From NCBI GenBank assembly GCA_016180645.1, contig JACPAV010000033.1, forward strand, positions 31,843 to 95,842: a DNA stretch of 64,000 nt. The letters run 5' to 3'. A model generated the notes under the pieces. That model was not told the origin of the DNA. It made no database searches and saw only the letters and a list, made by a program, of their open reading frames with translations. The position numbers and the translations under genes were made by a program. This document shows, in pieces, positions 42,991 through 50,724 of the stretch. The stretch comes from Nitrospirota bacterium (GTDB lineage Bacteria; JACPQY01). The first letter of the stretch is position 1. Each line of letters begins with the position of its first letter.

Positions 42991-45900
42991 CTACCAACCA
43001 AGTTTCCTCCGAGAGAGCCAGAGGAGGGGTGCGATCAGGAGAAGGACGGCAGAGCCCATGGGCGCTGATGATCCGAAGGGGATGGACGCGCAGGCGCCTC
43101 CGCCCCCTGGCGCGTCTTCCTGCACGCGGAACGGGTGGGAGATTTCGCTGACGTTTTCCGCGTCGTCCTTGGCGCGCAGCTTCAGCTCATGGTCGCCGAG
43201 GGCGAGATCACGGAACTTGAGATCGCGCCGATCGGAGAACTCGCTCCAGGCATTCCGATCCAGACTGTAGGAGACCAGAATCTTCTCTTCCGGCGTCTGG
43301 ACATCGTTGACGGATACGGTGAACTTGGGACTTTCCCGCACGATCGTATTCTGGGTGCCCAGGAGGCGGATGTCCGGTCCCGCGGAGTCGACGCGGAAGT
43401 AGAGTGTGGCGGGCGAGGCATCGACGATGTTGTCCGCCGAGCGCGACTTGATTTCCAGGCGGTGGAGACCTTCGTACAGGCCGGGGAGCATGGCGTAGCG
43501 GTCGCCCGTGTAGATGTGCCACGGGCCGAAATCGAGCTTCCACGAGAAATCCTTGGCGCCGTTCTCACCCGCGAAATCGAGGACGGAGTCGAACGTGGTG
43601 ATTCCCGCTTTCTTGGTTTCCAAGGCGTTCAGGACCAGCCGATCGCCGAAACGCCCGTCGGTGAGTTGGACGAAGGTGTCCGGCTCGAGGGCCGCGTAGT
43701 CGGGAATCGGTTGTTGGCGCGCTGGAGCGGCGCTGGGGCAGGTCGGATTCGGGAGTGTGGCGCAGACGGTGTCGCCGGAGGGCGGCTTCGCGCAGTACTT
43801 GGCGCGAACCGTGCTGCACGTGCCGGCCTGCGGGCAGAGGCTGCAGAGCTGGGCGAGAATCGGCTTGCACATGCCGTCCATGGCCTTCGCGGGATCGGCT
43901 TCGCAGAGAAAGCCCGTCACGAGATTCCAGAGGTCCTTCGGTCCGATGATGTCCGGGTCCGTGTCGGCGTCGTTCTCGCTGTCCAGCAGGTTGAGGCCGA
44001 TGCCGAGGTAGTCGCCTTTGTCCTGGTCGTCCGCCACGGTGTTGCCCCGATCGTCCGTGATGGGGAAGGGATCTTTATCATCGCCCATCGGATCGATGAT
44101 GAGGTCGAACATCGGGAGCGTCATGCCCAGGAGTTCGTTGGGGTTCACTTCGATCTCTCCCACGAGACCCGCCACGACGCCGATGAGGAGGCCGAAGAGA
44201 TCGGAGACAAACTGGTGGGGCGGTTTTTTGGCTTTGTCGAACACTTCCGTGTTGAAGGTGAACGCCTTGATGTCCGGGGCGTTCTCGATGCCGATGCCGA
44301 GGACCATCGTCCAGCTCGGGTTTCCCTGACTGTCCTTGATGGGTTGCCCCTGATCGTTCTTCACTTTGCGGGTTACGTCGATGCCGACGCCGAGATCCAT
44401 TCCGAGGTCGACTTCGGCGGCCGTCTGGTAATTCTTGGCGCGGTCCACGTCTACTTGGATTCCGAATCCCAGATGGGGGATGCGGGCGAGGATGTCCGAT
44501 TGGATTTCTTTCCCGTTGGCGCTGAGGATCTTGCCGCCGATCAACAGCGTCGGAGTGTCTTCAAGCTGAACGTAGCGGCCGTCTTTCGGATCGACGAGTT
44601 TTGGAGCGATGCTGAACTTCACTTCGGCGTTGGGGAAGGCCTTGGACAGGTCGCCCCAGAGGAACCCGATCTTGTCCGTGTTGAAGAAGTCCGCCGGGTT
44701 GATGCCCCCCAGGCTGCTGGAGTCGCTGCCGAGGGATCCCATCAGGGTCGAAACGAGAGCCGCATCGATCCCGATGCAGGCCACGCCGGAGGTGAGCGCG
44801 TTGTACATGACGGCGCTGAGGACGTCTTGGTGGAGACCGATGCCGAGCATCTGGTTGGAGAAGATGAGCGGTGTGATCTCGGTGATGATGGGAGCGGCGG
44901 AGGGCGGCCGCAGGACGCAGTTGAACTCCTTCGGATAGTCGAGCCCGATGCCCAGACCGCCCTTGAGCTCGACGCCGCCCTTCTCGGTTTTGGGATCGCA
45001 GAATCCGGAGTTCTTCCCGTTGCAATCCGCGAGGAAATCGAAGTTGAAGCCGAGGTTGAGCGTGATGCACCCTTTGGTGAGAGGGTGTTCGATGCCGCCG
45101 GAGGCCGAGCAGGTGGAGGCGGTGGACGTGGTGGACGAGCTGCCGCCGAGGCCGGGAATGAGGCTGCTGCCGCTGCCGCCCGTGAGGCCGGCCAGGAGGC
45201 TGGAGGCATCCATGATCGGCGTGGGCCCGAAGTACTTGGCCACGGCCTTGTCGAACTCGTTGGTGAGTTCCAGCTTGAGGTTCAGCTCGAGGAAGGGCAG
45301 GAGGCTGGCGAACTTCTTCGAGAGGGCATCGGGGTTGCTCGGAAGCTCCAGTTTAATGTTGAAGCCGGTCCCCATTTTCACGTACGGGAGTTCCAAGGCG
45401 AGGCTGGTGCCGGGGTTGAGCGGCCGGAGCGGTTCGCCGTTTGCGTCGGCGGATACGGGATCTCCGCCGAGGGGACGGAGGGCAAGCGAGAGAGTGAGAT
45501 TGGGGATGTTGCCCTTGGCGTTAACCGTGACGAATTTGGCCGGATCGGCGACGTATTGGCTTGGATCGGTCGGATCGGGTTTGGGGCCTCCGCCTTCCTG
45601 GACGGCGCAATCCGCCTCACCGGTGCGCGTGGGGGCGCGGAACTTGAAGTCGGCCGACATGGGGGCGAGGTCCACCACCACGGCGAGGGCCTTCTTGTCC
45701 ATGTCCGGCTTGAAGCCGAGTTCGCGCACGGTGTAGTCGAGGGACTTGCCGTCGTTGTCGAGATCTTCGATGTAGAGCGCAAGGCACATGTCCGGGATGA
45801 AGGGATCGAGGCCGAATTTGAATTCGAAGAGCGCATCCCCGCTGCCGCCGAGAAGATCCGTCACCAGGCCGGCGAGGATGTTCTTGGTCATGTTCAGTTC

Positions 45901-46209
45901 GGCGTCCTTGTTGGCGGGGTTGGAGTAGTTGCAGCGGTCTTCCTTGCCGAGGAGGCAGTTCAGGGTTCGGTTGAGGTAATCGAGGAGGGTGTTGTCGATG
46001 CGCAGGTCGAAGGAGTTGCAGAGGTCGCACTTGCCGTCCGCGTCCACGTCGAAGGAGGGGATTTTGACGGTGAGCGGTTTGGCCGGCGCGGTGCTTGAGC
46101 TTGAACTCGATCCGAGGCAGGAGCTGTTGCAACTGCTCCCTCCGGACGAACACGCGAAAACGGCGAGAAATGCGGCGAGAAGAACGCCTAGTCTGAACTT
46201 GTGTCTCAT
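42991..46209 (-). CDS. Large lipoprotein with C-terminal Cys/TM/Arg-Arg tail, first gene of operon
   Basis: 1072 residues from the ATG at 46209, supported by GGAGGG 5 bases upstream; longer starts are not. A lipobox (LAAFLAVFACSSGG) opens the protein, then a Ser-rich spacer, an EF-hand-like DVDADGKCDLC and long beta-rich stretches with Gly/Ser-rich loops (LLAGLTGGSGSSLIPGLGGS). The C-terminal Y_Y_Y/Ig-like part (SWKLDFGPWHIYT...GLHRLEIKSRSAD; VSYSLDRNAWSEF) aligns with that of the 35781-39647 protein. It ends with GGGGACASIPFG, a TM segment (MGSAVLLLIAPLLWL) and SRRK, a MYXO-CTERM-like signal. The two giants are divergent paralogues. The function is unknown. Confidence 0.8.
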   Translation of the reverse strand: MRHKFRLGVLLAAFLAVFACSSGGSSCNSSCLGSSSSSSTAPAKPLTVKIPSFDVDADGKCDLCNSFDLRIDNTLLDYLNRTLNCLLGKEDRCNYSNPANKDAELNMTKNILAGLVTDLLGGSGDALFEFKFGLDPFIPDMCLALYIEDLDNDGKSLDYTVRELGFKPDMDKKALAVVVDLAPMSADFKFRAPTRTGEADCAVQEGGGPKPDPTDPSQYVADPAKFVTVNAKGNIPNLTLSLALRPLGGDPVSADANGEPLRPLNPGTSLALELPYVKMGTGFNIKLELPSNPDALSKKFASLLPFLELNLKLELTNEFDKAVAKYFGPTPIMDASSLLAGLTGGSGSSLIPGLGGSSSTTSTASTCSASGGIEHPLTKGCITLNLGFNFDFLADCNGKNSGFCDPKTEKGGVELKGGLGIGLDYPKEFNCVLRPPSAAPIITEITPLIFSNQMLGIGLHQDVLSAVMYNALTSGVACIGIDAALVSTLMGSLGSDSSSLGGINPADFFNTDKIGFLWGDLSKAFPNAEVKFSIAPKLVDPKDGRYVQLEDTPTLLIGGKILSANGKEIQSDILARIPHLGFGIQVDVDRAKNYQTAAEVDLGMDLGVGIDVTRKVKNDQGQPIKDSQGNPSWTMVLGIGIENAPDIKAFTFNTEVFDKAKKPPHQFVSDLFGLLIGVVAGLVGEIEVNPNELLGMTLPMFDLIIDPMGDDKDPFPITDDRGNTVADDQDKGDYLGIGLNLLDSENDADTDPDIIGPKDLWNLVTGFLCEADPAKAMDGMCKPILAQLCSLCPQAGTCSTVRAKYCAKPPSGDTVCATLPNPTCPSAAPARQQPIPDYAALEPDTFVQLTDGRFGDRLVLNALETKKAGITTFDSVLDFAGENGAKDFSWKLDFGPWHIYTGDRYAMLPGLYEGLHRLEIKSRSADNIVDASPATLYFRVDSAGPDIRLLGTQNTIVRESPKFTVSVNDVQTPEEKILVSYSLDRNAWSEFSDRRDLKFRDLALGDHELKLRAKDDAENVSEISHPFRVQEDAPGGGGACASIPFGSSAPMGSAVLLLIAPLLWLSRRKLGW

Positions 46210-46228
46210 TGATCCCTCCATCTGGGCA

Positions 46229-46257
46229 AACGTATCAGTATCATGATTACCTGTCAA
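46229..46257 (-). promoter_or_regulatory. Candidate promoter of the lipoprotein operon
   Basis: On the minus strand a perfect -35 TTGACA (46252-46257) is followed after 17 bases by TACGTT (46229-46234), a weak -10. It lies 20 bases upstream of the chosen ATG of the first lipoprotein. Confidence 0.45.
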
Positions 46258-46570
46258 CCGATATTAACCCTGCAAGGTGATGGCCAAAGCCTTGGGAAAC
46301 AGGTTGCAATCCATTGAAATCAATAGATTGTTCAAGTATCGATGCGGGCTGTCGGAAATTGGGGACAAAAGGGACCGGCATCGGGTAATTAGTTCTTTTC
46401 CCAACGTGTCGTCGCGTTGGGATTGAATAGCTGTCAGCGGTCAGCTTTCAGCGGTCAGCTTCCGGAAGGATTGGTCACTGGGTACGGACAGGACGTTTAG
46501 GAATGGGCCTTGATTCTGATGCGTTTCTGGTGAGCTGACAGCTGAATGCTGATCGCTCAGTGCTGGAAGC
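46258..46570. repeat. Gene-free region with an inverted pair of CAGCGGTCAGC repeats
   Basis: Two repeat blocks, AGCTGTCAGCGGTCAGCTTT at 46429-46461 and its degenerate complement at 46532-46565, face each other around about 70 bases, giving a unit of roughly 137 bp. The first block is the same sequence found in the signal region at 22972-23002. A 7-bp stem CCCAACG/CGTTGGG is at 46400-46421. No gene is evident. Confidence 0.65.
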
Positions 46571-47074
46571 CTATTTTGGGGACATCTGCTCACGGACTTC
46601 TTGGAGGAGGTCCTCGGTGATCAGGGTGACTCCTCGCTGCCGGGCGACTCGTTCGATTTCCTGCTGGACCATAGGGCGTATGAAGAGAGGGATTCTCTCA
46701 AGGCGGAGTTCGGCATCGGTAGTCCACGCGAGGGAAGGGCGAGGCTCCACCGAGGGCTTTTTTGCCTCGTCGGCTGCAAGCATTTGCGGAAAAGGACACC
46801 CTGCGCCTGTGCTCGGTGCGACGTTCGACGTTCGACGTTCGACACTCGTTTCGAGGGACTGGCGGGTCATTTCGAGAGGCTGGGCCGGGGCGTCGCGCCC
46901 CCCAACCTTGACACCCAGTGCGTTTACCATCTGGGTTTCACCGGGATTCGTCACCATGGAGAATCGGTGGCCGCACTGGGGGCAGGAGAATGTTATACCG
47001 AGCGATCCATCGGAGATCTTCTCCTGCTCCGCATAGGTCATGAACGTTTCACAGGATCGACAAACGAATTTCAC
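46571..47074 (-). CDS. Zinc-ribbon protein with PCP_red-type C-terminal domain
   Basis: 167 residues. The N-terminus is a zinc ribbon (CRSC and CPQCGH pairs within the first ~40 residues). The C-terminal ~50 residues (AELRLERIPLFIRPMVQQEI, then ERVARQRGVTLITEDLL) match the small PCP_red domain known from the light-independent protochlorophyllide reductase B subunit but also found in iron-sulfur proteins of non-phototrophs. The middle segment SVERRTSNV is encoded by a tandem CGACGTTCGACGTT repeat (46819-46846). There is no chlorophyll gene here. The Mrp ATPase gene lies upstream on the same strand, consistent with an iron-sulfur link, which is inference. Confidence 0.75.
   Translation of the reverse strand: MKFVCRSCETFMTYAEQEKISDGSLGITFSCPQCGHRFSMVTNPGETQMVNALGVKVGGRDAPAQPLEMTRQSLETSVERRTSNVAPSTGAGCPFPQMLAADEAKKPSVEPRPSLAWTTDAELRLERIPLFIRPMVQQEIERVARQRGVTLITEDLLQEVREQMSPK
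46819..46846. repeat. Short tandem repeat (CGACGTT)n inside a coding sequence
   Basis: Three to four tandem CGACGTT units. They encode the linker between the zinc ribbon and the PCP_red domain. Confidence 0.8.
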
Positions 47075-47099
47075 GGCGGTCCTCCCTTCGTCAGCCTTA

Positions 47100-47261
47100 G
47101 TGCGTCTAACAGAATGCGTAGGGGAGTGTCTTCAGACCCTCCCAACAAGAGGGAGCAACCAAGAGGGAGCACCTGTAGGTGCTCCCCTACGAGGAGGCAA
47201 GGACAAGAGGGAGCATCTGAAGATGCTCCCCTACGAATCGGCAATCTGTTAGCGGCTCTTA
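47100..47261. repeat. Nested-palindrome repeat, copy 5 (about 161 bp)
   Basis: Begins GTGCGTCTAACAGAATGCGT and ends ATCTGTTAGCGGCTCTTA. It contains all three hairpins; the first arm is slightly mutated (GGGAGTGTCT against AGACCCTCCC). Its last bases TTA (47259-47261) form the stop codon of the Mrp-type ATPase on the minus strand. Confidence 0.92.
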
Positions 47262-48200
47262 TGATGCTTGGGACCCTTCCAGAAGTCCCGCAAGTTTGGC
47301 GGCGATCTCACTGAACGGCGCGGGAATCTTCCCATGCTCCGGCCCGGCGCCCACGGCCGGATCGAAGGGGACGGCGGCGAGAAGGGGGATTCCCAGCTCA
47401 CCGGCGATGTTTTCCAGGCGCTCTGCGCTCAGGTTCCCGCCCTCGAAGATATTCTCGACGTGGCCGCAGTGGGAGCAGGTTTTTCCCGCCATGTTGACTA
47501 CTAGTCCAAGCGGCCGGATGCCGGAATCCCGCGCGTAGGCCACGGATCGGCGCACCACGTCCAATGCGATCGCGGAGGGGGTGGTCACCATGACCGCGCC
47601 GTCCAGATCCGGAATGAAACTCATGAGGGCGGGCGGCTTGTCCGCGGCGGCGCCCGGGGGCAGATCGGCCAGCCACCAATCCAGTTCGCCCCATAGGATG
47701 TCCGCCAGCAGTTCCCGGAGGACCGTGTATTCCAGGGTGCCGAGCCAGACGGGACTCAGCTCCATGGGTCCGTTCCACCGGGTAGGCGAGCCATGCTTCA
47801 GGAGAAAATCGAGCGAGGCGATTTTCATGCCCAGAGGTCCCTCGATCGGTGTCGCGCCATCGGCCCGAAAGGCTAGGGACCGGCCATTCAAGCCGAGCAG
47901 CTTGGGGAGGCACGGGCCGTTGAAATCGACGTCCAGCACTCCTACCCGATTTCCCAGGGCGGCCAGGGCCGTGGCGAGGTGCGCGGTGACGGTGCTCTTC
48001 CCGACGCCGCCTTTGCCGCTCATGACGAGGATTTTTCGTTTGATTCCGGCCATTCGAGCATGCACCGCGGAGGTCTGTTCGTGAATTTGGGAGGCGATTT
48101 TCGCATCGTCCGCAAATCTAATATTTTTGAGAATGGTTTTCAGGTCGCCGCTCACGAGGGGGATGCTAGAAGATTCCCCCTTGCGGGTCAATGGATCCAT
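47259..48200 (-). CDS. Mrp/NBP35-family P-loop ATPase
   Basis: About 313 residues from the ATG at 48200; the frame is open further but would overlap the divergent gene at 48280. A deviant Walker A (SGKGGVGKST) follows KILVM, then DVDFNGPCLPKLLG, a Walker B-like WWLADLPPGAAADKP and the C-terminal Cys pair CSHCGH, all hallmarks of iron-sulfur cluster carrier ATPases (ApbC/Mrp). An N-terminal helical segment of ~50 residues precedes the P-loop. It would transfer [4Fe-4S] clusters in the cytosol. The stop codon is provided by repeat copy 5. Confidence 0.87.
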   Translation of the reverse strand: MDPLTRKGESSSIPLVSGDLKTILKNIRFADDAKIASQIHEQTSAVHARMAGIKRKILVMSGKGGVGKSTVTAHLATALAALGNRVGVLDVDFNGPCLPKLLGLNGRSLAFRADGATPIEGPLGMKIASLDFLLKHGSPTRWNGPMELSPVWLGTLEYTVLRELLADILWGELDWWLADLPPGAAADKPPALMSFIPDLDGAVMVTTPSAIALDVVRRSVAYARDSGIRPLGLVVNMAGKTCSHCGHVENIFEGGNLSAERLENIAGELGIPLLAAVPFDPAVGAGPEHGKIPAPFSEIAAKLAGLLEGSQAS

Positions 48201-48279
48201 CCCACGGCCTGGGAGGGCCGTTTGACATCGGAAGGGTGAGCGGGGAAGATGCCTGGAACGGTCGCGAAACGAATCCAAG

Positions 48280-48702
48280 ATGAGAGCCATCTGTTTATTG
48301 ATTGTCGCGGGCGTGCTCGCGGCTGCGGGCGCGCAGGACCCTTTGAAGGTGTCCTTGGAAAAGCTTGTGCGCTCGCCGGAAGAGTTCGTGTCGATCCCTC
48401 TGGTCGAGGTGGAGGGCGTTCTCAAGAACGCGGGCCAATCCTATTTCAAGGGGGCGCGTTTTGAGATACGCGATGGAGGGTCGGCCCTCGAAGTGGCGCC
48501 GTGGCTTCCCCTCGAAGTGGCGCCGCCGAGGCCGGGTTCGGATACTCCAAGACGAACGGTGATGTCGGACTTCCTCAGCAAGAGGGTGCGTCTCCAGGGC
48601 CGGATTGTGCCGGCGGGCTCGGAAGGGGCGAAGGACAAGAAGGAAACGCATCGATTTTCAGTCGAGCGCGCCGAAGTGATTTCCCCGGAGAGGCTGAAGT
48701 GA
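48280..48702 (+). CDS. Small exported protein, unknown function
   Basis: 140 residues with a short signal peptide (AICLLIVAGVLAAAGAQD). The mature part is beta-rich with an OB-fold-like pattern (SIPLVEVEGVLKNAGQSYFK; DFLSKRVRLQGRIV). A small tandem duplication gives LEVAPWLPLEVAP. The stop overlaps the GTG of the M6 protease by 3 bases, so the two are probably translated together. No family is recognised with confidence. Confidence 0.65.
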   Translation: MRAICLLIVAGVLAAAGAQDPLKVSLEKLVRSPEEFVSIPLVEVEGVLKNAGQSYFKGARFEIRDGGSALEVAPWLPLEVAPPRPGSDTPRRTVMSDFLSKRVRLQGRIVPAGSEGAKDKKETHRFSVERAEVISPERLK

Positions 48703-50573
48703 TCTTGAACCCGCGAACGCCGATTGCCGCGCTTCTCATCGGGTGTTTGGGTTGTGGGGGTGGGGACGAATCGCAAACCCGCCAGTACGCCGCTCCCTCG
48801 GACCCCGCCTCATGCCCGTCCGTGGCCGCCGAGAAGAAAGTTCTCGCTCGATCCCGTCTTGCCCCCTATCCCCGGCCGATTTCGTGCGCCTTCCGGCCGC
48901 GTCCGTCCCTGCTCGATCCCCTTACGGGTCGATTCTTGCACACGGGCCGAGCGGTGCCCCAGCTCGGAATGCCGAATGTGAGCCGGCGCGATTTCACGCT
49001 CCCGGAACGCCCCGAGCCCCGACAAATCGTGACACCCCGCCCGGCGATTCGGGACGTGCGCCCCCCCGGCGAGATTCGCGTTCTGATTCTCTTGGTGGAT
49101 TTCAACGACAACCCCCACGATTCGGGCATCCCCGTGTCGAAAATCGAGGACACCTTCGTCGGCTCGATCTCCACCGGTAGCATGCGGGAATACTATGAGG
49201 AAGTTTCCTACGGGAAACTGAAACTTTCCGGTCAGGCTTTCGGCTGGCGCTTCATCACCACGTCATCATCGAGCAAGTGCGGGAGCACGCCGATCTATTC
49301 CTGTTACGTGAACGAATCCTGCGGCGAGGGATCGGGATTGTGTCCCTCCGAGCCGAACTCCCTAACCCTTGCCCGGGACGCCGTGAAGGAGTTCGATTCG
49401 ACCGTGAACTTTTCACAGTTCGACGGGAACGGGGACGGGTTTGTGGATGCGCTCATGGTGGTCCATCCGGGGCTGGGGGGCGAGGAGTCGAGCCTCAAGC
49501 GCGACCTGTGGTCCTCCATGACCATGCTCTCGAACTCCCCGGTGGTGGACGGGGTGCGCGTGCGGGATTTCATCGTTGTTCCCGAGCGGAGCTGCACCGG
49601 GCCGGCGCGCGATCCGTGCTCCCAAAAAGGATCGGTGAACATCGGTGTCATCGCGCACGAGTTCGGTCACATCCTCCAATTGCCGGATCTGTACGACACG
49701 GGTCGCGGCTCCAGCGACGGCGTCGGCATTTACAGCATCATGGGCACCGGCGCGTACGGTCCCGACAATGAATCCCCCTTCAAACCGACACATTTCCTGG
49801 CCTGGGAGAAGGCGCTCCTCGGATGGCTCACACCGCGCACCTTGGCGAAGGATGATTGCGATGCCCGGCTCATGCCCGTTGAAACCAACGAGGACGCGAT
49901 CCGGATCGATGCGAATGGGCCGGATGATTCCCAATATTTCCTTCTTGAAAACCGGCAGCCGGTGGGATTTGACAGTCGAATGTCAGGGAAAGGGCTGCTG
50001 ATCACCCACATCGATGAAAAGGTTTGCGAGGCGGGATTTGACGACAACACGGTGAACGCCGATCCGAAACACAAGTGCGTGGACGTGGAAGAGGCCCACG
50101 GGGGGACCCAGCAGTTGGACGCGGACGAACGGGAGCACAATCAGGGGACCGCGGAGGATTTCTTTCCGGGTCCGAAGGGCACGAAGACGGAGTTTAAGCG
50201 CGACAGTGACCCTTCCTCGGCGCCGTACATCGACGGGCTCCGGAAGGATTCCGGGGCGAATGTGGCTTTGACGAACATTCGGCTGGACGGATCCGATGTC
50301 CGCCTCTGCGCTTCGGGCGCGGCCGCCGGTTGCCCCGCCGCGTCCGAAACGGACATCTCCACCGCGCCCGAGACCGCCATCGGAAAAGGGACGGAGTCGA
50401 CGAACAGCACGGGGGCTGGATCGGGCGCCTCCACGCCGGTGTCCAAGCCGGCGTCGGAGCCGGCGTGGGGGTGTACGGCATATTCGTTTTCCTCGTCCGG
50501 CACAGGCGGGCTATTCGACCTTCTCGCCCCGCTCGCGGCGTGGCTCTTCCTGCGTCGCCGCCGTTCCGGTTGA
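48699..50573 (+). CDS. M6-family secreted metalloprotease with C-terminal Cys/TM/Arg tail
   Basis: 624 residues from a GTG overlapping the upstream stop. The N-terminus (IAALLIGCLGCGGG) looks like a lipoprotein signal. The peptidase region carries EIRVLILLVDFNDNPH, SMREYYEEVSYGKL and the zinc motif HEFGH (320-324) followed by ILQLPDLYDT, as in immune-inhibitor-A-type M6 proteases. A Ser/Thr/Pro linker then leads to WGCTAYSFSSSG, a hydrophobic stretch (LFDLLAPLAAWLFL) and RRRRSG, a MYXO-CTERM-like tail also present on two neighbours. It should be a surface or released protease. The small upstream exported protein might be an accessory factor or inhibitor (inference). Confidence 0.87.
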   Translation: MILNPRTPIAALLIGCLGCGGGDESQTRQYAAPSDPASCPSVAAEKKVLARSRLAPYPRPISCAFRPRPSLLDPLTGRFLHTGRAVPQLGMPNVSRRDFTLPERPEPRQIVTPRPAIRDVRPPGEIRVLILLVDFNDNPHDSGIPVSKIEDTFVGSISTGSMREYYEEVSYGKLKLSGQAFGWRFITTSSSSKCGSTPIYSCYVNESCGEGSGLCPSEPNSLTLARDAVKEFDSTVNFSQFDGNGDGFVDALMVVHPGLGGEESSLKRDLWSSMTMLSNSPVVDGVRVRDFIVVPERSCTGPARDPCSQKGSVNIGVIAHEFGHILQLPDLYDTGRGSSDGVGIYSIMGTGAYGPDNESPFKPTHFLAWEKALLGWLTPRTLAKDDCDARLMPVETNEDAIRIDANGPDDSQYFLLENRQPVGFDSRMSGKGLLITHIDEKVCEAGFDDNTVNADPKHKCVDVEEAHGGTQQLDADEREHNQGTAEDFFPGPKGTKTEFKRDSDPSSAPYIDGLRKDSGANVALTNIRLDGSDVRLCASGAAAGCPAASETDISTAPETAIGKGTESTNSTGAGSGASTPVSKPASEPAWGCTAYSFSSSGTGGLFDLLAPLAAWLFLRRRRSG

Positions 50574-50724
50574 CCCCGCACCTATCCCGGCAAATACTTT
50601 TCCCCGGTTGGATCGAGGTGACACCCCGATGCTTTCAGATCGCCAGACCCGAACCCGCTGCCGCCGAGCGAGAGGATAGGTGCGGGGTTGACTCTTCCCC
50701 CTTGCCCGTGATACTCGCACGCGC

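Noticed and set aside
43135-46098. Very long plus-strand frame opposite the first giant lipoprotein
   Set aside because: Glu/Val/Ala/Gly-rich composition of a shadow frame, no domain or signal; the minus frame has a ribosome site, lipobox and C-terminal tail.
46400-46421. CCCAACG/CGTTGGG hairpin as terminator
   Set aside because: No U-run follows on either strand and it sits far from the nearest gene end.
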